DNA of 64,000 nucleotides from Nostoc linckia z4 (GTDB lineage Bacteria; Cyanobacteriota; Cyanobacteriia; Cyanobacteriales; Nostocaceae). Under the pieces are notes generated by a model. It searched no databases and was not told the DNA's origin. It was given only the letters and a program-made list of their open reading frames with translations. The position numbers and the translations under genes were made by a program. The DNA lies in contig NZ_LAHA01000005.1 of assembly GCF_002608075.1 (NCBI RefSeq), forward strand, positions 124,001 through 188,000. The letters are read 5' to 3'. This document shows positions 1-9,102 of the stretch, piece after piece (the stretch's first letter is position 1; every line of letters starts with the position of its first letter).

Positions 1-539
1 ATTCAGAATTCAGGAGTCAGAATCAAGACGCTCTCTACGAGACGCTACGCGAACGCGGACACGGCTTAGCTGCGCTATCAGTCGGGGATTCAGACCCGCG
101 ACTGATTGTTCGCGTAGCGTCTCCCCTTGGGAGAAGACCACCAAATCTACAATTTGGTGGGGGTCTTAAACCCAGTTATTCATTCACCACTCGCACAGAA
201 TTCATTCTGAATTCTGGCTCCTGACTCCTGAATTCTGTTTGATAAATTATTTTGGTTTAGGGACTTCCAAATAAAAAAATATTCCACAAAAGACTGTTGA
301 CCGTTGACCGTCAGCAGTCAACAGTGAATAGTCAACGACCTAAATCTGAACAATTTATTTTTTGGAGTTTCCTTAAGTGTTGAGTGTTAATTGCGAACCG
401 TCAACAGTCAACAAGAACAATGGAATCTTTTTTTACTTGTAAGTACTAATAAATGATATTTTTATCATACTTATATAAGTATAAATATGGCAACGGTGTT
501 CGATTTTTTAGAAATGTTGCATGACAACGTCTCTTCTCT
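1..539. repeat. Repeat-rich spacer downstream of the sigma-factor gene
   Basis: No gene is seen here. The stretch starts with a GAATTCAGGAGTCAG-type repeat (1-23), which returns inverted at about 205-237. Between them lie a Nostoc-type GC-rich repeat (about 40-125) and a foldback at 134-167 (arms AAGACCACCAAAT and ATTTGGTG..GTCTT). A family D inverted-repeat element follows at 257-376. The rest (about 380-539) is AT-rich with more TCAACAGTCAAC repeat units. This is assigned by eye from sequence repetition only. Confidence 0.6.
257..376. mobile_element. Family D MITE-like element, complete copy
   Basis: A 120-bp non-coding element is bounded by imperfect terminal inverted repeats (TTAGGGACTTCCAA at 257-270 and TTGGAGTTTCCTTAA at 362-376). 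The interior is made of TGTTGACCG/AGTCAACAG repeat units. A second full-length copy, in the opposite orientation, lies at 61392-61592, where it is split by another element. Single arms occur near 20640, 33810, 57203 and 63430. There is no ORF, so any movement would need a transposase in trans. Calling it a MITE is inference. Confidence 0.55.
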
Positions 540-570
540 AAAAAAAATCGCCTCCTGAATTCAGGAGGCG
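540..570 (-). terminator. Rho-independent terminator of the sigma-factor gene
   Basis: A perfect palindrome at 549-570 (CGCCTCCTGAA plus its complement) is followed, on the minus strand, by eight T residues (540-547). It lies 46 bp beyond the stop codon of the sigma gene, in the right orientation for a strong intrinsic terminator. Confidence 0.85.
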
Positions 571-616
571 CTTCACCAAGGTGGTGTGGAGACGCAAATT
601 TTTGCGTCTGATGGTT

Positions 617-1600
617 TTAGCTAGCAATGTATTCTTTAACATTGCCACGACGGCGACGTAAATGAGCCAAAGCTTGATGCTCCAACTGGCGGACGCGTTC
701 GCGGCTGAGATTCAATCTCTCACCAACTTTCGCCAATGACATTTCGTTACCATCCTCTAAACCAAAGCGTAAGGCTAAAACTTCGCGCTGTTGGGGAGTT
801 AGTTCTGCTAGCAAGTTGTTTAAGTCTTGGCGTAGGAACTCTTGGTTGGTGTAATACTCTGGTGACGGGCCGTCATCTTCGAGCATTTCCTGTAACTCTG
901 TATCTTGGTTATCGCCGACTCGCACATCCAAAGACACTGGTTGACGCGCCATATTCAAATACTCACGAATCTGAGCAGGTTCTAGTTCCAGTTCTTTGGC
1001 AATTTCAGCTGGAGTAGGCGATCGCCCCAAGGTTTGAGCCAACTCGCGCTGCACTTTTTTGATTTTGTTCAGTTTCTCGGTAATATGAATCGGTAAGCGA
1101 ATAGTACGACCTTGTTGGGCGATCGCACGGGTAATTGCTTGGCGAATCCACCAGTAAGCGTAGGTTGAGAATTTATAACCCCTTGTGGGATCGAATTTCT
1201 CTACACCCCGTTCTAATCCTAGTGTTCCTTCCTGGATCAAATCCAGAAATTCCATGTTACGCTTTTGATATTTCTTAGCGATGGCAACCACCAAGCGCAA
1301 ATTCGCTTCAATCATTTTTTGCTTGGCGCGCTTACCTTGAGCTACCGTTTGTTTCACTTCGGTTTCTGATTGGCGAACATGGTCAGCCCACTCTGGTAAA
1401 CTCGGTTCCCGACGCAATTTCTTCGCCAAAGCTTCTTTGGCGTCAATTAGCGTCATCATTTGTTGCACCTGCTTACCATAGACAATTTCTTGTTCGCGGG
1501 TTAGCAGTGGTACGCGACCAATTTCTCGCAGATAGGTTCGCACCATATCAGCCGTGAATTTGGTGTTCAGGTTTTCCGTTTGGGTATTGACAGTAGGCAT
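617..1600 (-). CDS. Group 2 RNA polymerase sigma factor (RpoD/SigA family)
   Basis: A sigma-70 family factor of 327 residues, which directs RNA polymerase core to promoters. Region 1.2 ([16 protein letters not shown]) is followed by region 2 with [19 protein letters not shown] and the promoter-melting segment [16 protein letters not shown], then region 3 and region 4 with the helix-turn-helix [10 protein letters not shown]. The length and the lack of a long region 1.1 match the non-essential group 2 sigma factors of cyanobacteria (SigB, SigC, SigD, SigE), which respond to light, nitrogen, carbon and stress. The C-terminus (NVKEYIAS) resembles the SigB/SigD branch, but I cannot fix the paralog, so no symbol is given. 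ATG start; a strong terminator follows the stop codon. Confidence 0.93.
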   Translation of the reverse strand: MPTVNTQTENLNTKFTADMVRTYLREIGRVPLLTREQEIVYGKQVQQMMTLIDAKEALAKKLRREPSLPEWADHVRQSETEVKQTVAQGKRAKQKMIEANLRLVVAIAKKYQKRNMEFLDLIQEGTLGLERGVEKFDPTRGYKFSTYAYWWIRQAITRAIAQQGRTIRLPIHITEKLNKIKKVQRELAQTLGRSPTPAEIAKELELEPAQIREYLNMARQPVSLDVRVGDNQDTELQEMLEDDGPSPEYYTNQEFLRQDLNNLLAELTPQQREVLALRFGLEDGNEMSLAKVGERLNLSRERVRQLEHQALAHLRRRRGNVKEYIAS

Positions 1601-2173
1601 TGGTGCGTTGTCCTCTACTCCGTAAATACAATGTATTTTTTCTTACTAAAGTTAATTGAGAAAGGTAGTACATCTATCGCGGAACACTAGGAGCTACCAA
1701 AAGTAATGAGATCGATTGATAAAGCCGTTGTTAAGACGGTAAACCCCTGAGATAGGTTCCCCCTACCTTCCTGAAATTTTTTAATCTTTTATAAGCACGC
1801 TGGGTTGTTTTTGAGAATTCTTCTCTTGGGCAGTTACTAACTGTAACTGAAAAATCCGAAGTGGATATGAGTTTTACTTAGCTTTATAATACGATAAATC
1901 CGGTAGATAGTAAAGTATCTTAAGATAAAGCTTGTAATTATAATTTAAAACTGTCCCTTTGCCAAAAAAATTTTTAAACTTCCTTGGAATTACTCACTAC
2001 ATCTATAGTGACGCCAAAAACCCCTCTTCTGTTGCTAAAAATTAGCCGGATAACCGAACTTAATTGGCTTTAGGAATGGAGGGATGTTACGAATGGGGCA
2101 TAGGGAGATGGGGAGATGGGGGAGACGCTCTGACGCGGAGAATAATCAATGACCAATGACCAATGACCAATGA
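1601..2173. other. Spacer between the HerA-like and sigma genes
   Basis: This stretch contains no credible ORF. The part nearest the sigma gene is AT-rich and probably holds its promoter and leader, but no clear -35/-10 pair could be fixed. The end near 2097-2173 has GGGGAGATGG-type and CAATGAC heptamer repeats. Confidence 0.5.
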
Positions 2174-3916
2174 CTAAAATCCCAAGTCAGCCTTCGCTAG
2201 TTCAGCGGCGGCAAATACTTCTGCGTCTGGTTTTTCTTCCCAAGCTGGGTCACCAATTTCTTCGTAGAAAGCTGCGTCATAGGGACGGGTACGTACAACT
2301 ACTGGCATTGGAACGGCATGACCCAAAATCAAAGCTTGTTGCTTAGAGTCTAACTTCGCCAATACCGACCGCAGTCCGCCACCACCAGATACACCCGTAA
2401 AAATCGCGTCAATGTCTTTTTCATCGTTCAGCAGAGCGGTAATGCGAGTCCCAATTTGGGACATAACTTCATTATCTATCCCCGACGGGCGTTGATCGAC
2501 TACCAAAAGTGTGACGAAGTATTTTCGCAACTCCCTAGCAATAGTCCCAAAGATAGTGCTTTGTACCACTGCTGGGTCTAAAAAACGGTGTGCTTCTTCA
2601 ATGGTAATCATCAATGGCGTCGGGCGATCGCTCGGATTTTTGGTTTGCAGAAATTTATCTGCCTTCTTAACGTAATGCTCGTGGATACGTCTGGTGATCA
2701 TGTTGGTCACCAACATATAAGAGAGCATATTTGACTGGGAACCAAATTCTATCACAACATTCTTCCCAGCTTCCAGTGATTGCACAAGTTTACTAATATA
2801 ATTTTGCGGACAAACGGCTCGCATGTACTTCAAACTGTCCATCCGCAAGAGTTTGCGCTGTAATGCCATAATCGAGCCTTTGTGTCCGCGCTTCTCGTCG
2901 CAGAACATCTCGATTTCTTCATTACTCATATTTAACAGCTGGACAATCCAAGATTTGCCAAATTCGCTGTAGAGAATATTGGCGTTATCCAAAGCCGCGT
3001 CCGAAAGTCCCAAATCTCGACTGCATAACTTAATATCTTCAACTTCAATTTGCTCGTAACTCAGATAAAGTTCTTGAGCATCCCTTACACCCCGGCGCTT
3101 TGTGGATTCCGGGTCGAGGGTGTAAACTTCGACTTTATTAGGAAATAATTGCTTTAAGCCTTTAACGGTATTGACATTTTTACCTTCTGCAACAGCTTCC
3201 CAGCCATACTCAGAATGCATGTCAAAAATCAAATTCACCGCCGCACTTTTACGGATGACACCGGCTAAAAGTAAGCGGGTTAAAAAAGATTTACCAGTTC
3301 CAGATTTGCCAAAAACGCCATTACTGCGTTCTACAAAGCGATTTAAATCGATGCAAACCGGCACATCCATATCCAAAGGTTTGCCGATGGAGAAATTGCG
3401 CCTTTGGGGATCGTCTTCCCAACCGAACACTCGGCGAAAATCGTCAACGCTGGCTTCGTAAACTTGACTAAAGTGACTAGGAATAGTTTTAACAGGCAAT
3501 AATTCCATCGTCGTGCTGGTTTGCGGTACAAAGGAAGCCAAACCCGTCATTGATGGGACGAAAGGATTTGCCGATTTGCCATTTGTGGCGGAAAAAGATT
3601 CTTGAGATTCCGGAGTAAACATCAACATCGGCGCGAGGTTGATAGTTCCGTATGTACCGCTTCCCGCTAAAACTTCTCGTAAAAAAGTATCTTCCCAACT
3701 AGGGGGATTAGCAATAATTCGGGCATTAGCCGCTCCTAGTGCCACATCTGTGAGCATACAAAAAAAACGCGATCGCATCCCTTGGACAACGAGAAATTTA
3801 CCTACCCGCATGTCTTCCACAGAAACGTCAGGATGCAATCGCACTTCTAACCCTTCAGTCAGAGAACCTTGAATAACCGAACCTAATGGCTGTCCCGAAT
3901 TCATTTCATTAGTCAT
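2174..3916 (-). CDS. HerA/DUF87-type ATP-binding protein
   Basis: A 580-residue P-loop ATPase of the HerA/FtsK-related DUF87 group. An N-terminal beta-rich region resembling a HAS-barrel (about residues 10-100) precedes the Walker A motif GKSGTGKS (203-210) and the Walker B motif LMITIEEAH (435-443). A sensor-like DQRPSG motif (about 474-479) follows. HerA proteins form hexameric DNA translocases and usually work with the nuclease NurA, but no nuclease gene lies beside this one, so its role is unknown. The first ATG sits at the edge of an AATGACT heptamer repeat. The next in-frame ATG (3904) is an equally good start, and the repeat may have extended the 5' end. Confidence 0.8.
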   Translation of the reverse strand: MTNEMNSGQPLGSVIQGSLTEGLEVRLHPDVSVEDMRVGKFLVVQGMRSRFFCMLTDVALGAANARIIANPPSWEDTFLREVLAGSGTYGTINLAPMLMFTPESQESFSATNGKSANPFVPSMTGLASFVPQTSTTMELLPVKTIPSHFSQVYEASVDDFRRVFGWEDDPQRRNFSIGKPLDMDVPVCIDLNRFVERSNGVFGKSGTGKSFLTRLLLAGVIRKSAAVNLIFDMHSEYGWEAVAEGKNVNTVKGLKQLFPNKVEVYTLDPESTKRRGVRDAQELYLSYEQIEVEDIKLCSRDLGLSDAALDNANILYSEFGKSWIVQLLNMSNEEIEMFCDEKRGHKGSIMALQRKLLRMDSLKYMRAVCPQNYISKLVQSLEAGKNVVIEFGSQSNMLSYMLVTNMITRRIHEHYVKKADKFLQTKNPSDRPTPLMITIEEAHRFLDPAVVQSTIFGTIARELRKYFVTLLVVDQRPSGIDNEVMSQIGTRITALLNDEKDIDAIFTGVSGGGGLRSVLAKLDSKQQALILGHAVPMPVVVRTRPYDAAFYEEIGDPAWEEKPDAEVFAAAELAKADLGF

Positions 3917-4107
3917 TAGTCATTAGTCATTGGGCATGGGGCATTGGGCATGGGGCATGGGGCATGGGGCATGGGGCTTTGGGCGTGGGGCGTGAGGAGT
4001 GTTGACTGTTGACTGAGAAGTTATTCTCCTTATCGCTTTGTCTTCTTCATCTCCTCCATCTCCCTCATCTCACCATGCCCGATGCCCCATGCCCCATGCC
4101 CTATTAA
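3904..4107. repeat. Heptamer/octamer repeats between the HerA-like and GST genes
   Basis: CATTAGT units (3904-3931) run into GGGGCATTGGGCAT units (3932-3980), then CATCTCC/CCCATGCC units up to about 4103. No gene or regulatory site is evident. The repeat touches the 5' end of the upstream coding region. Confidence 0.6.
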
Positions 4108-4902
4108 TCAATCAATCTGAATCGAAGTTGGCGCACTTGCCGATGGTGGAGTGGTAGTAATTAAAGGTTTGCGAAATTGGGCGTAAAGGCGATCGCGCCA
4201 ATTAAAAAATGCCTGATAATCAGGATTTTCGGCTAAGATTGGCAGTCCTTTACCTCTGATAGATGCTGGTAAATCTAGATAAGGTCCATCGGGGAATTTC
4301 AGCAAAATTGATAAACCCGCCACCGCTAAATCCGCTAAAGTCGGCTCGTCTCCTGTCAAATAAGGACTATCTGCCAATAATAATGTTAAGGCTTCTAAGT
4401 CTTGTTTTAAGGATGCGATCGCTGACTGTATTATCTCTGGACTATAACCCACTCCAATGCCGAACAGGGTCAACAAGTCGTTGGGTACTCCTTCTACTAG
4501 ACTTTTAAATATATCTGGTGTGGAAGTGGGTAACAAAGATTTGCGAAAATTTTGATCTTGGCTAACTGCGGCAAACAGCGCTTTGCGGCCTTTGATGCCG
4601 ATGGACTCATCTGCCCATTCTTCTATTAATAAAGTTAAACCTCGTTTTTTAGCATCTTGTGGTATTAATGGGCGTTCTGGATATTCTAAGTCTAAATACT
4701 TAGCAATCTCCGTAGAATCTACAATATATCTATTACCATCCTTTAATACTGGAACTTGTCTTTGACCAGTCAATCGGAACAGTTCTACTTGTCCAATCCC
4801 AGGGGTAACCTCTATTTTCCGGTAATCTAATCCTTTAAAATCTAAAATTAGCCGTACTTTCTCTGAGTATTGGGATAGTTCCCATTGGTATAATTCCAGC
4901 AT
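4108..4902 (-). CDS. Glutathione S-transferase family protein
   Basis: A cytosolic GST-fold protein of 264 residues. The N-terminal thioredoxin-like domain (about 1-78) has the cis-proline motif QVPVL and the glutathione-contacting DSTEI. The C-terminal all-alpha domain (about 90-235) contains the N-capping box TGDEPTLADLAV. Family members conjugate or reduce substrates with glutathione; the substrate here cannot be told. The protein is somewhat longer than a minimal GST, with a Pro/Ser/Thr-rich tail. ATG start. No operon partner is seen. Confidence 0.85.
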   Translation of the reverse strand: MLELYQWELSQYSEKVRLILDFKGLDYRKIEVTPGIGQVELFRLTGQRQVPVLKDGNRYIVDSTEIAKYLDLEYPERPLIPQDAKKRGLTLLIEEWADESIGIKGRKALFAAVSQDQNFRKSLLPTSTPDIFKSLVEGVPNDLLTLFGIGVGYSPEIIQSAIASLKQDLEALTLLLADSPYLTGDEPTLADLAVAGLSILLKFPDGPYLDLPASIRGKGLPILAENPDYQAFFNWRDRLYAQFRKPLITTTPPSASAPTSIQID

Positions 4903-5637
4903 ATTTTATACCTTATAACTACTGCCTTACTTCTTAACTTTACAATTGTATCTTTAGTTTAAGTAAATTTTATGTGTATGGAACAAAGCCATTTTTAGAC
5001 GAAAGCATAAATAGCGATCGCTGAGTGATAAATGCAAATTATTAGACTAAAGTGCTTTTTAATACCGGGAAAATAGAGAGGCTGGTGTTGGTAGCCTCTG
5101 TATATGAGACCTCGCGCTTAGGGCGGGGCTTAACAATTATCCAGAGTCTTTTGTAGATTTTATTTTCTGAAATGGCGATTCCTCTTCTCGGAAGGTAATT
5201 TTTTAACTGACCATAAAATATCTCAAAATATTGGGTGTAATTTGCTTTTTAGTTAAACCTTTGTGGGCTGTTATCGTCAGGGAGCGATCGCAGATGTAAG
5301 ATTTTTATACTTTTTGATAATTTATACTGCACCAAGTGGGGCTTTTCCACTGAATTTACATTCAAGATATCGTAGATGTATAGTAGTCCTAAATAATTTG
5401 TCAAACATTACTGCTGTCAACAGTCAACAGTCAACCATCACCACTAAAATTTTTCACAACTCAAATAAGATTGCTATATTTGATACTTGTCATCTTTTAA
5501 CCAAGTTAGATATTTAATTTCACTAGCACTAAGTATTTCTCAAGAAAAGTCTGACTCCCCTCTTCGGTTAGATTTTGTGCTTACCAAAATGTTATAAATC
5601 TTTATGTAACGTGTGGACAAAAAAACAAACAAAATTT
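4903..5637. other. Spacer with a 7-bp hairpin and a family C element
   Basis: The 735 bp hold no convincing gene. A stem-loop at 5077-5099 (AGAGGCT/AGCCTCT, 9-nt loop) is followed by a GC-rich stretch, which could belong to an untranslated RNA but matches none I recognise. A decayed family C element lies at about 5380-5477. The last 100 bp should contain the promoter of the fasciclin gene. Confidence 0.45.
5380..5477. mobile_element. Family C MITE-like element, degenerate copy
   Basis: The left end (ATAGTAGTCCTAAATAATTT) and right end (TTCACAACTCAAATAAGATT, then GCTAT) align by eye with the better-preserved copies at 45498-45616 and 47049-47153. The centre is made of TCAACAG units. There is no coding capacity. 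Confidence 0.5.
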
Positions 5638-6459
5638 ATGAAGACAAATTACGGCAAATTGCTGACCACGTTGGCAGGGATAGCAGGATTAAGTAGTTTC
5701 AGCCTTCTGGTTACTTTACCATCTGATGCGAAAGAGGTCTTAAATCCTAATCCCAGTATTTTCAACGAAGCGCCATATAATCGAGGTCAGCGCCTTGAAG
5801 CAAACGCTCAGTACACCCCTGCTAACACCGTTACGCGCCAAGTGGTAGCCCAAAGCAGTGGCGGTGGGACGCTAAATCCCAGACCAAGTATTTTTAACGA
5901 GCCTCCCTACAACCGTGGTGGTAGCGCCACACCTGGTGAAGTTACTCCGCCTTCTACCCCTGAAACTGAACCCACCACACCCCCAGAAACACCATCTACC
6001 ACACCTACAACTCCACCACCAGCTGGGACAAGCGAAACTCAAGGCAAAAATTTGTTAGCCTTGGCTGAATCAAACGCCTCTTTTACAACCTTGACCAAAG
6101 CTTTGAAAGCAGCAGGATTAACAAGCGCTTTGCAAGGTAAAGATAACTTAACTATTTTTGCGCCCACAGATGCGGCCTTTGCTAAATTACCAGCAGACGC
6201 AGTGCGAGATTTGTTGAAGCCAGAGAACAAAGAAGTGTTACTTAAGCTCCTAACTTACCATGTAGTGCCTGGAAAGGTATTGTCTACTGATTTGAAATCA
6301 GGTGAAGTTAAAAGCCTTGAGGGCGGCGTAATTAACGTTAAAGTCGATCCTGCCACTGGTGTGACTGTCAATGATGCTAAAGTCACTCAGGCCGACATCA
6401 CAGCTAGCAATGGTGTAATCCACGCCATCGATAACGTGATTCTACCTCCTGACTTGTAG
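5638..6459 (+). CDS. Secreted fasciclin (FAS1) domain protein
   Basis: A 273-residue exported protein. The chosen start is the ATG at 5638, which opens a typical signal peptide (KLLTTLAGIAGLSSFSLLV); an upstream in-frame TTG at 5575 would put polar residues before it. The mature N-terminus carries two near-identical motifs, LNPNPSIFNEAPYNRG and LNPRPSIFNEPPYNRG. A Pro/Thr-rich linker leads to one FAS1 domain (about 145-272) with the H1 motif TIFAPTDAAFAKLP, the YHVVPG segment and a terminal H2-like HAIDNVILP. FAS1 domains mediate adhesion. A surface or matrix role is inferred. A hairpin terminator follows. Confidence 0.88.
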   Translation: MKTNYGKLLTTLAGIAGLSSFSLLVTLPSDAKEVLNPNPSIFNEAPYNRGQRLEANAQYTPANTVTRQVVAQSSGGGTLNPRPSIFNEPPYNRGGSATPGEVTPPSTPETEPTTPPETPSTTPTTPPPAGTSETQGKNLLALAESNASFTTLTKALKAAGLTSALQGKDNLTIFAPTDAAFAKLPADAVRDLLKPENKEVLLKLLTYHVVPGKVLSTDLKSGEVKSLEGGVINVKVDPATGVTVNDAKVTQADITASNGVIHAIDNVILPPDL

Positions 6460-6510
6460 TTTTTGTTAACTGATGACTGATGACTGTTGACTGTTAACAA
6501 ACGACTAAAA

Positions 6511-6559
6511 AAAGCGTCTGTCATCCTATCTTTCAAAAGGAATGGATGACAGACGCTTT
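6511..6559. terminator. Perfect 16-bp stem, bidirectional terminator
   Basis: AAAGCGTCTGTCATCC (6511-6526) pairs perfectly with GGATGACAGACGCTTT (6544-6559) around a 17-nt loop. A run of A precedes the stem, which suits termination of minus-strand transcripts, and TTT follows on the plus strand. It lies 51 bp after the fasciclin stop and beyond the 3' end of hemL, so it could serve both. Confidence 0.7.
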
Positions 6560-6608
6560 CTAATGAAGAAGAATTCACAACTCAGCAACGGAGTTTTTGA
6601 AAGTATTC

Positions 6609-6734
6609 TGAATTCTGACTCCTGAATTCTGACTCCTGAATTCTGACTCCTGAATTCTGACTCCTGAATTCTGACTCCTGAATTCTGACTCCTGAATTCT
6701 GACTCCTGAATTCTGACTCCTGAATTCTGACTCC
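6609..6734. repeat. Nine perfect copies of a 14-bp tandem repeat
   Basis: The unit TGAATTCTGACTCC is repeated nine times without variation over 126 bp, ending four bases before the hemL stop codon. Each unit has an EcoRI-type GAATTC. It also opens a spurious minus-strand ORF. Dispersed single copies of the same unit occur near 1-23, 205-237 and 45651. It belongs to the short tandemly repeated repetitive sequences known from heterocystous cyanobacteria. There are no unique spacers, so it is not a CRISPR. Confidence 0.95.
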
Positions 6735-6737
6735 TGT

Positions 6738-8036
6738 CTATAAATTAGACAAAACATCCCTTGCAGCGGCTATAGTCTGGTCAATATCTTCGTCGGTGTG
6801 AGCCAAAGATGTAAAACCAGCCTCAAATTGAGAAGGTGCTAAGTAAATACCGCGTTCTAACATACCACGATGGAAGCGTCCGAATTTGGCTGTATCAGAT
6901 TTTTTCGCATCTTCGTAGTTGTGAACTGGGCCAGAGGTAAAGAATAAGCCGAACATAGCGCTGATTTGACCGCCACAAACAGCATGACCTGTTTCTTTCG
7001 CCACTTGTAGCAAACCATCTGCTAGCTTTTTAGTAATTCGGTCGAGATACTCGTAAGCACCAGGCTTTTGCAGCAATTCCAAAGTTTTAATCCCAGCAGT
7101 CATGGCCAGGGGATTACCCGAAAGAGTCCCGGCTTGATATACAGGGCCAGCTGGGGCAACCAATGACATGATATCTCGACGACCGCCATAGGCTCCCACT
7201 GGCAACCCACCGCCAATGACCTTACCCAAGGTTGTTAAATCGGGAGTGATGCCAAACTTTTCTTGAGCGCCACCGTAAGCAATGCGGAAGCCTGTCATTA
7301 CTTCGTCAAACACCAACAACGCCCCATATTCGTGAGTCAGTTCCCGTAGTCCTTCCAGGAAACCAGCATCCGGCGCAATAAATCCAGCGTTACCAACCAC
7401 TGGTTCTAGAATTACACCAGCAATTTCATCTTTGTTTTCCTCAAATAAGGCTTTGACGGCTTCTAAGTCGTTGTAAGGTGCTGTGAGAGTGCTGCTAGTT
7501 GCCGATTTTGGTACACCAGGGGAATCTGGTAAACCAAGTGTAGCCACACCAGAACCCGCCTTCACTAAAAACGTATCAGCGTGTCCGTGGTAACAGCCTT
7601 CAAACTTGATGATTTTGTCTCGGTTGGTGAAAGCCCGCATCACCCGCAAAACTCCCATGCAGGCTTCAGTTCCAGAGTTAACAAATCTGACCATTTCGAT
7701 GCTGGGAACGGCATCAATGACCATTTCTGCTAACACATTTTCTAGTACTGAGGGGGCACCGAAACTAGTGCCTTTTTCTAGGGCTTCACGCAAAGCTGCT
7801 GTGACTTCCGGATGAGCATGACCGCAAATAGCAGGGCCCCAAGTGCCTACATAGTCTATGTACTGGTTGCCATCTACATCCCAAATATACGCATCTTTAA
7901 CGCGATCGAAAACTATGGGCTGTCCACCTACAGATTTAAAAGCACGAACTGGAGAACTGACTCCTCCTGGCATCAGGTTTTGAGCAGCGGCAAAGATTTC
8001 TTGTGATTTTGTTGTTTTAATTGGGGTATTTACCAA
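6738..8036 (-). CDS. hemL: Glutamate-1-semialdehyde 2,1-aminomutase
   Basis: HemL converts glutamate-1-semialdehyde to 5-aminolevulinate, the committed precursor of chlorophyll, haem, phycobilins and B12, using pyridoxal phosphate in the cytosol. The protein has the normal length (432 residues). It shows the class III aminotransferase features: [11 protein letters not shown] (about 121-131), the cofactor aspartate in [11 protein letters not shown] (241-251) and the Schiff-base lysine K272 in [18 protein letters not shown]. The N-terminal [18 protein letters not shown] is characteristic. ATG start. The gene is monocistronic, with its 3' end against a 14-bp tandem repeat. Confidence 0.97.
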   Translation of the reverse strand: MVNTPIKTTKSQEIFAAAQNLMPGGVSSPVRAFKSVGGQPIVFDRVKDAYIWDVDGNQYIDYVGTWGPAICGHAHPEVTAALREALEKGTSFGAPSVLENVLAEMVIDAVPSIEMVRFVNSGTEACMGVLRVMRAFTNRDKIIKFEGCYHGHADTFLVKAGSGVATLGLPDSPGVPKSATSSTLTAPYNDLEAVKALFEENKDEIAGVILEPVVGNAGFIAPDAGFLEGLRELTHEYGALLVFDEVMTGFRIAYGGAQEKFGITPDLTTLGKVIGGGLPVGAYGGRRDIMSLVAPAGPVYQAGTLSGNPLAMTAGIKTLELLQKPGAYEYLDRITKKLADGLLQVAKETGHAVCGGQISAMFGLFFTSGPVHNYEDAKKSDTAKFGRFHRGMLERGIYLAPSQFEAGFTSLAHTDEDIDQTIAAARDVLSNL

Positions 8037-8141
8037 GGTTCTCTCCTAACGTGGGCAATAAAAAGCTCTATCTTAGGATAGGGTCAAAAGCTGTTTAGAA
8101 CTTCTATCGTATAAAATTAGCGGAACCAAGAAAATAACAAT

Positions 8142-8330
8142 ATGTTATACAAGTCTAACGATGACTTGCCTTTAGATATTCGGACTCGATTATCTGAGGC
8201 ATATCAAGATTTATACCGGGCAGCTTTTAACTCGGCAATTCATTGGTATGGTGAGGCTTCTAAAGCTCATCAAGTTGCCCTCAGTGCTGTGAAGATGCAC
8301 TCTGCTATGGAACGAAATGCTGTTGCTTAA
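8142..8330 (+). CDS. Small ChaB-like protein
   Basis: A 62-residue protein whose first 50 residues match the ChaB pattern: YKSNDDLP, then a leucine-containing spacer, YQDLYRAAFNSAI and AVKMH near the end. ChaB was named in E. coli as a cation transport regulator, but its function is poorly defined. This protein lacks the charged C-terminal tail of longer members. It lies between the divergent hemL and the downstream hisIE, with no evident partner. Family assignment is by motif recall. Confidence 0.7.
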   Translation: MLYKSNDDLPLDIRTRLSEAYQDLYRAAFNSAIHWYGEASKAHQVALSAVKMHSAMERNAVA

Positions 8331-8433
8331 AGCTAAATTAAGATAACTGAATTTAGAAAAACATAACATCTGCCCTATTTAGAATGGTATCGTGAATCCA
8401 TGAATCATTCTCATTAGAGCAGACTAGCAAGGT

Positions 8434-9084
8434 ATGTATTCTAACGATTCCCATTCGCTACATTACGCCATTCCTGTTGAAAAAATTCGCTACGATGAAC
8501 GGGGTCTAGTGCCTGCAATTGTCCAAGATTATCTGGATGGCACTGTCCTGATGATGGCGTGGATGAATCAAGAGTCGTTACAAAAGACTTTGGAAACACA
8601 AGAAACCTGGTTTTGGAGTCGTTCTCGCCAAGAGTTCTGGCATAAGGGAGCGACTTCTGGGCATATCCAAAAAGTGCAGAGTATTCGTTATGACTGTGAT
8701 AGTGATGCCTTGCTTATTGGGGTGGAGCAAGTAGGAGATATTGCTTGCCACACAGGAGAAAGAAGTTGCTTTCACCAAATAGAAGGAAAAATAGCTGCTC
8801 CACCAGGAGATACATTGTCACAATTATTTCAAGTAATCTGCGATCGCCGGGATCGTCCAATTGAAAGTTCTTATACCTGCAAGTTATTAGCAGGTGGTGA
8901 TAACAAAATCTTAAAGAAAATCGGTGAAGAAAGTGCCGAGGTGGTAATGGCTTTTAAGGATGATGAACCAGAGGCGATCGCTGGTGAAGTCGCTGATTTG
9001 TTATATCATACTTTGGTCGCCCTAGCTCATCATCAAGTTGATTTAAAATCTGTATATCGTAAGCTCCAAGAACGTCGGCGATAG
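8434..9084 (+). CDS. hisIE: Bifunctional phosphoribosyl-AMP cyclohydrolase / phosphoribosyl-ATP pyrophosphatase
   Basis: A two-domain enzyme for steps 2 and 3 of histidine biosynthesis. The HisI half (about 15-115) contains the zinc- and magnesium-binding segments [17 protein letters not shown] and CHTGERSCF. The HisE half (about 122-213) contains the pyrophosphatase helix [14 protein letters not shown] and [13 protein letters not shown]. The 216-residue length is normal for the fused protein. ATG start. The gene stands alone, as his genes usually do in cyanobacteria. Confidence 0.97.
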   Translation: MYSNDSHSLHYAIPVEKIRYDERGLVPAIVQDYLDGTVLMMAWMNQESLQKTLETQETWFWSRSRQEFWHKGATSGHIQKVQSIRYDCDSDALLIGVEQVGDIACHTGERSCFHQIEGKIAAPPGDTLSQLFQVICDRRDRPIESSYTCKLLAGGDNKILKKIGEESAEVVMAFKDDEPEAIAGEVADLLYHTLVALAHHQVDLKSVYRKLQERRR

Positions 9085-9102
9085 TCACTGTAAGAAAGAG
9101 GA

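Noticed and set aside
736..1017. 93-codon plus-strand ORF
   Set aside because: Entirely antisense to the conserved regions 3 and 4 of the sigma factor.
5263..5517. 84-codon plus-strand ORF
   Set aside because: It runs through a decayed family C element with AGTCAAC repeats; no ribosome site or recognisable family.
6609..6734. Possible CRISPR array
   Set aside because: The repeats are directly adjacent, with no unique spacers and no cas genes.
6575..6757. Minus-strand ORF of 60 codons with repeated SEFRSQNSGVRIQE-like units
   Set aside because: It is only the translation of the 14-bp tandem repeat, which is not a multiple of three and so gives a two-phase periodic peptide. No ribosome site.
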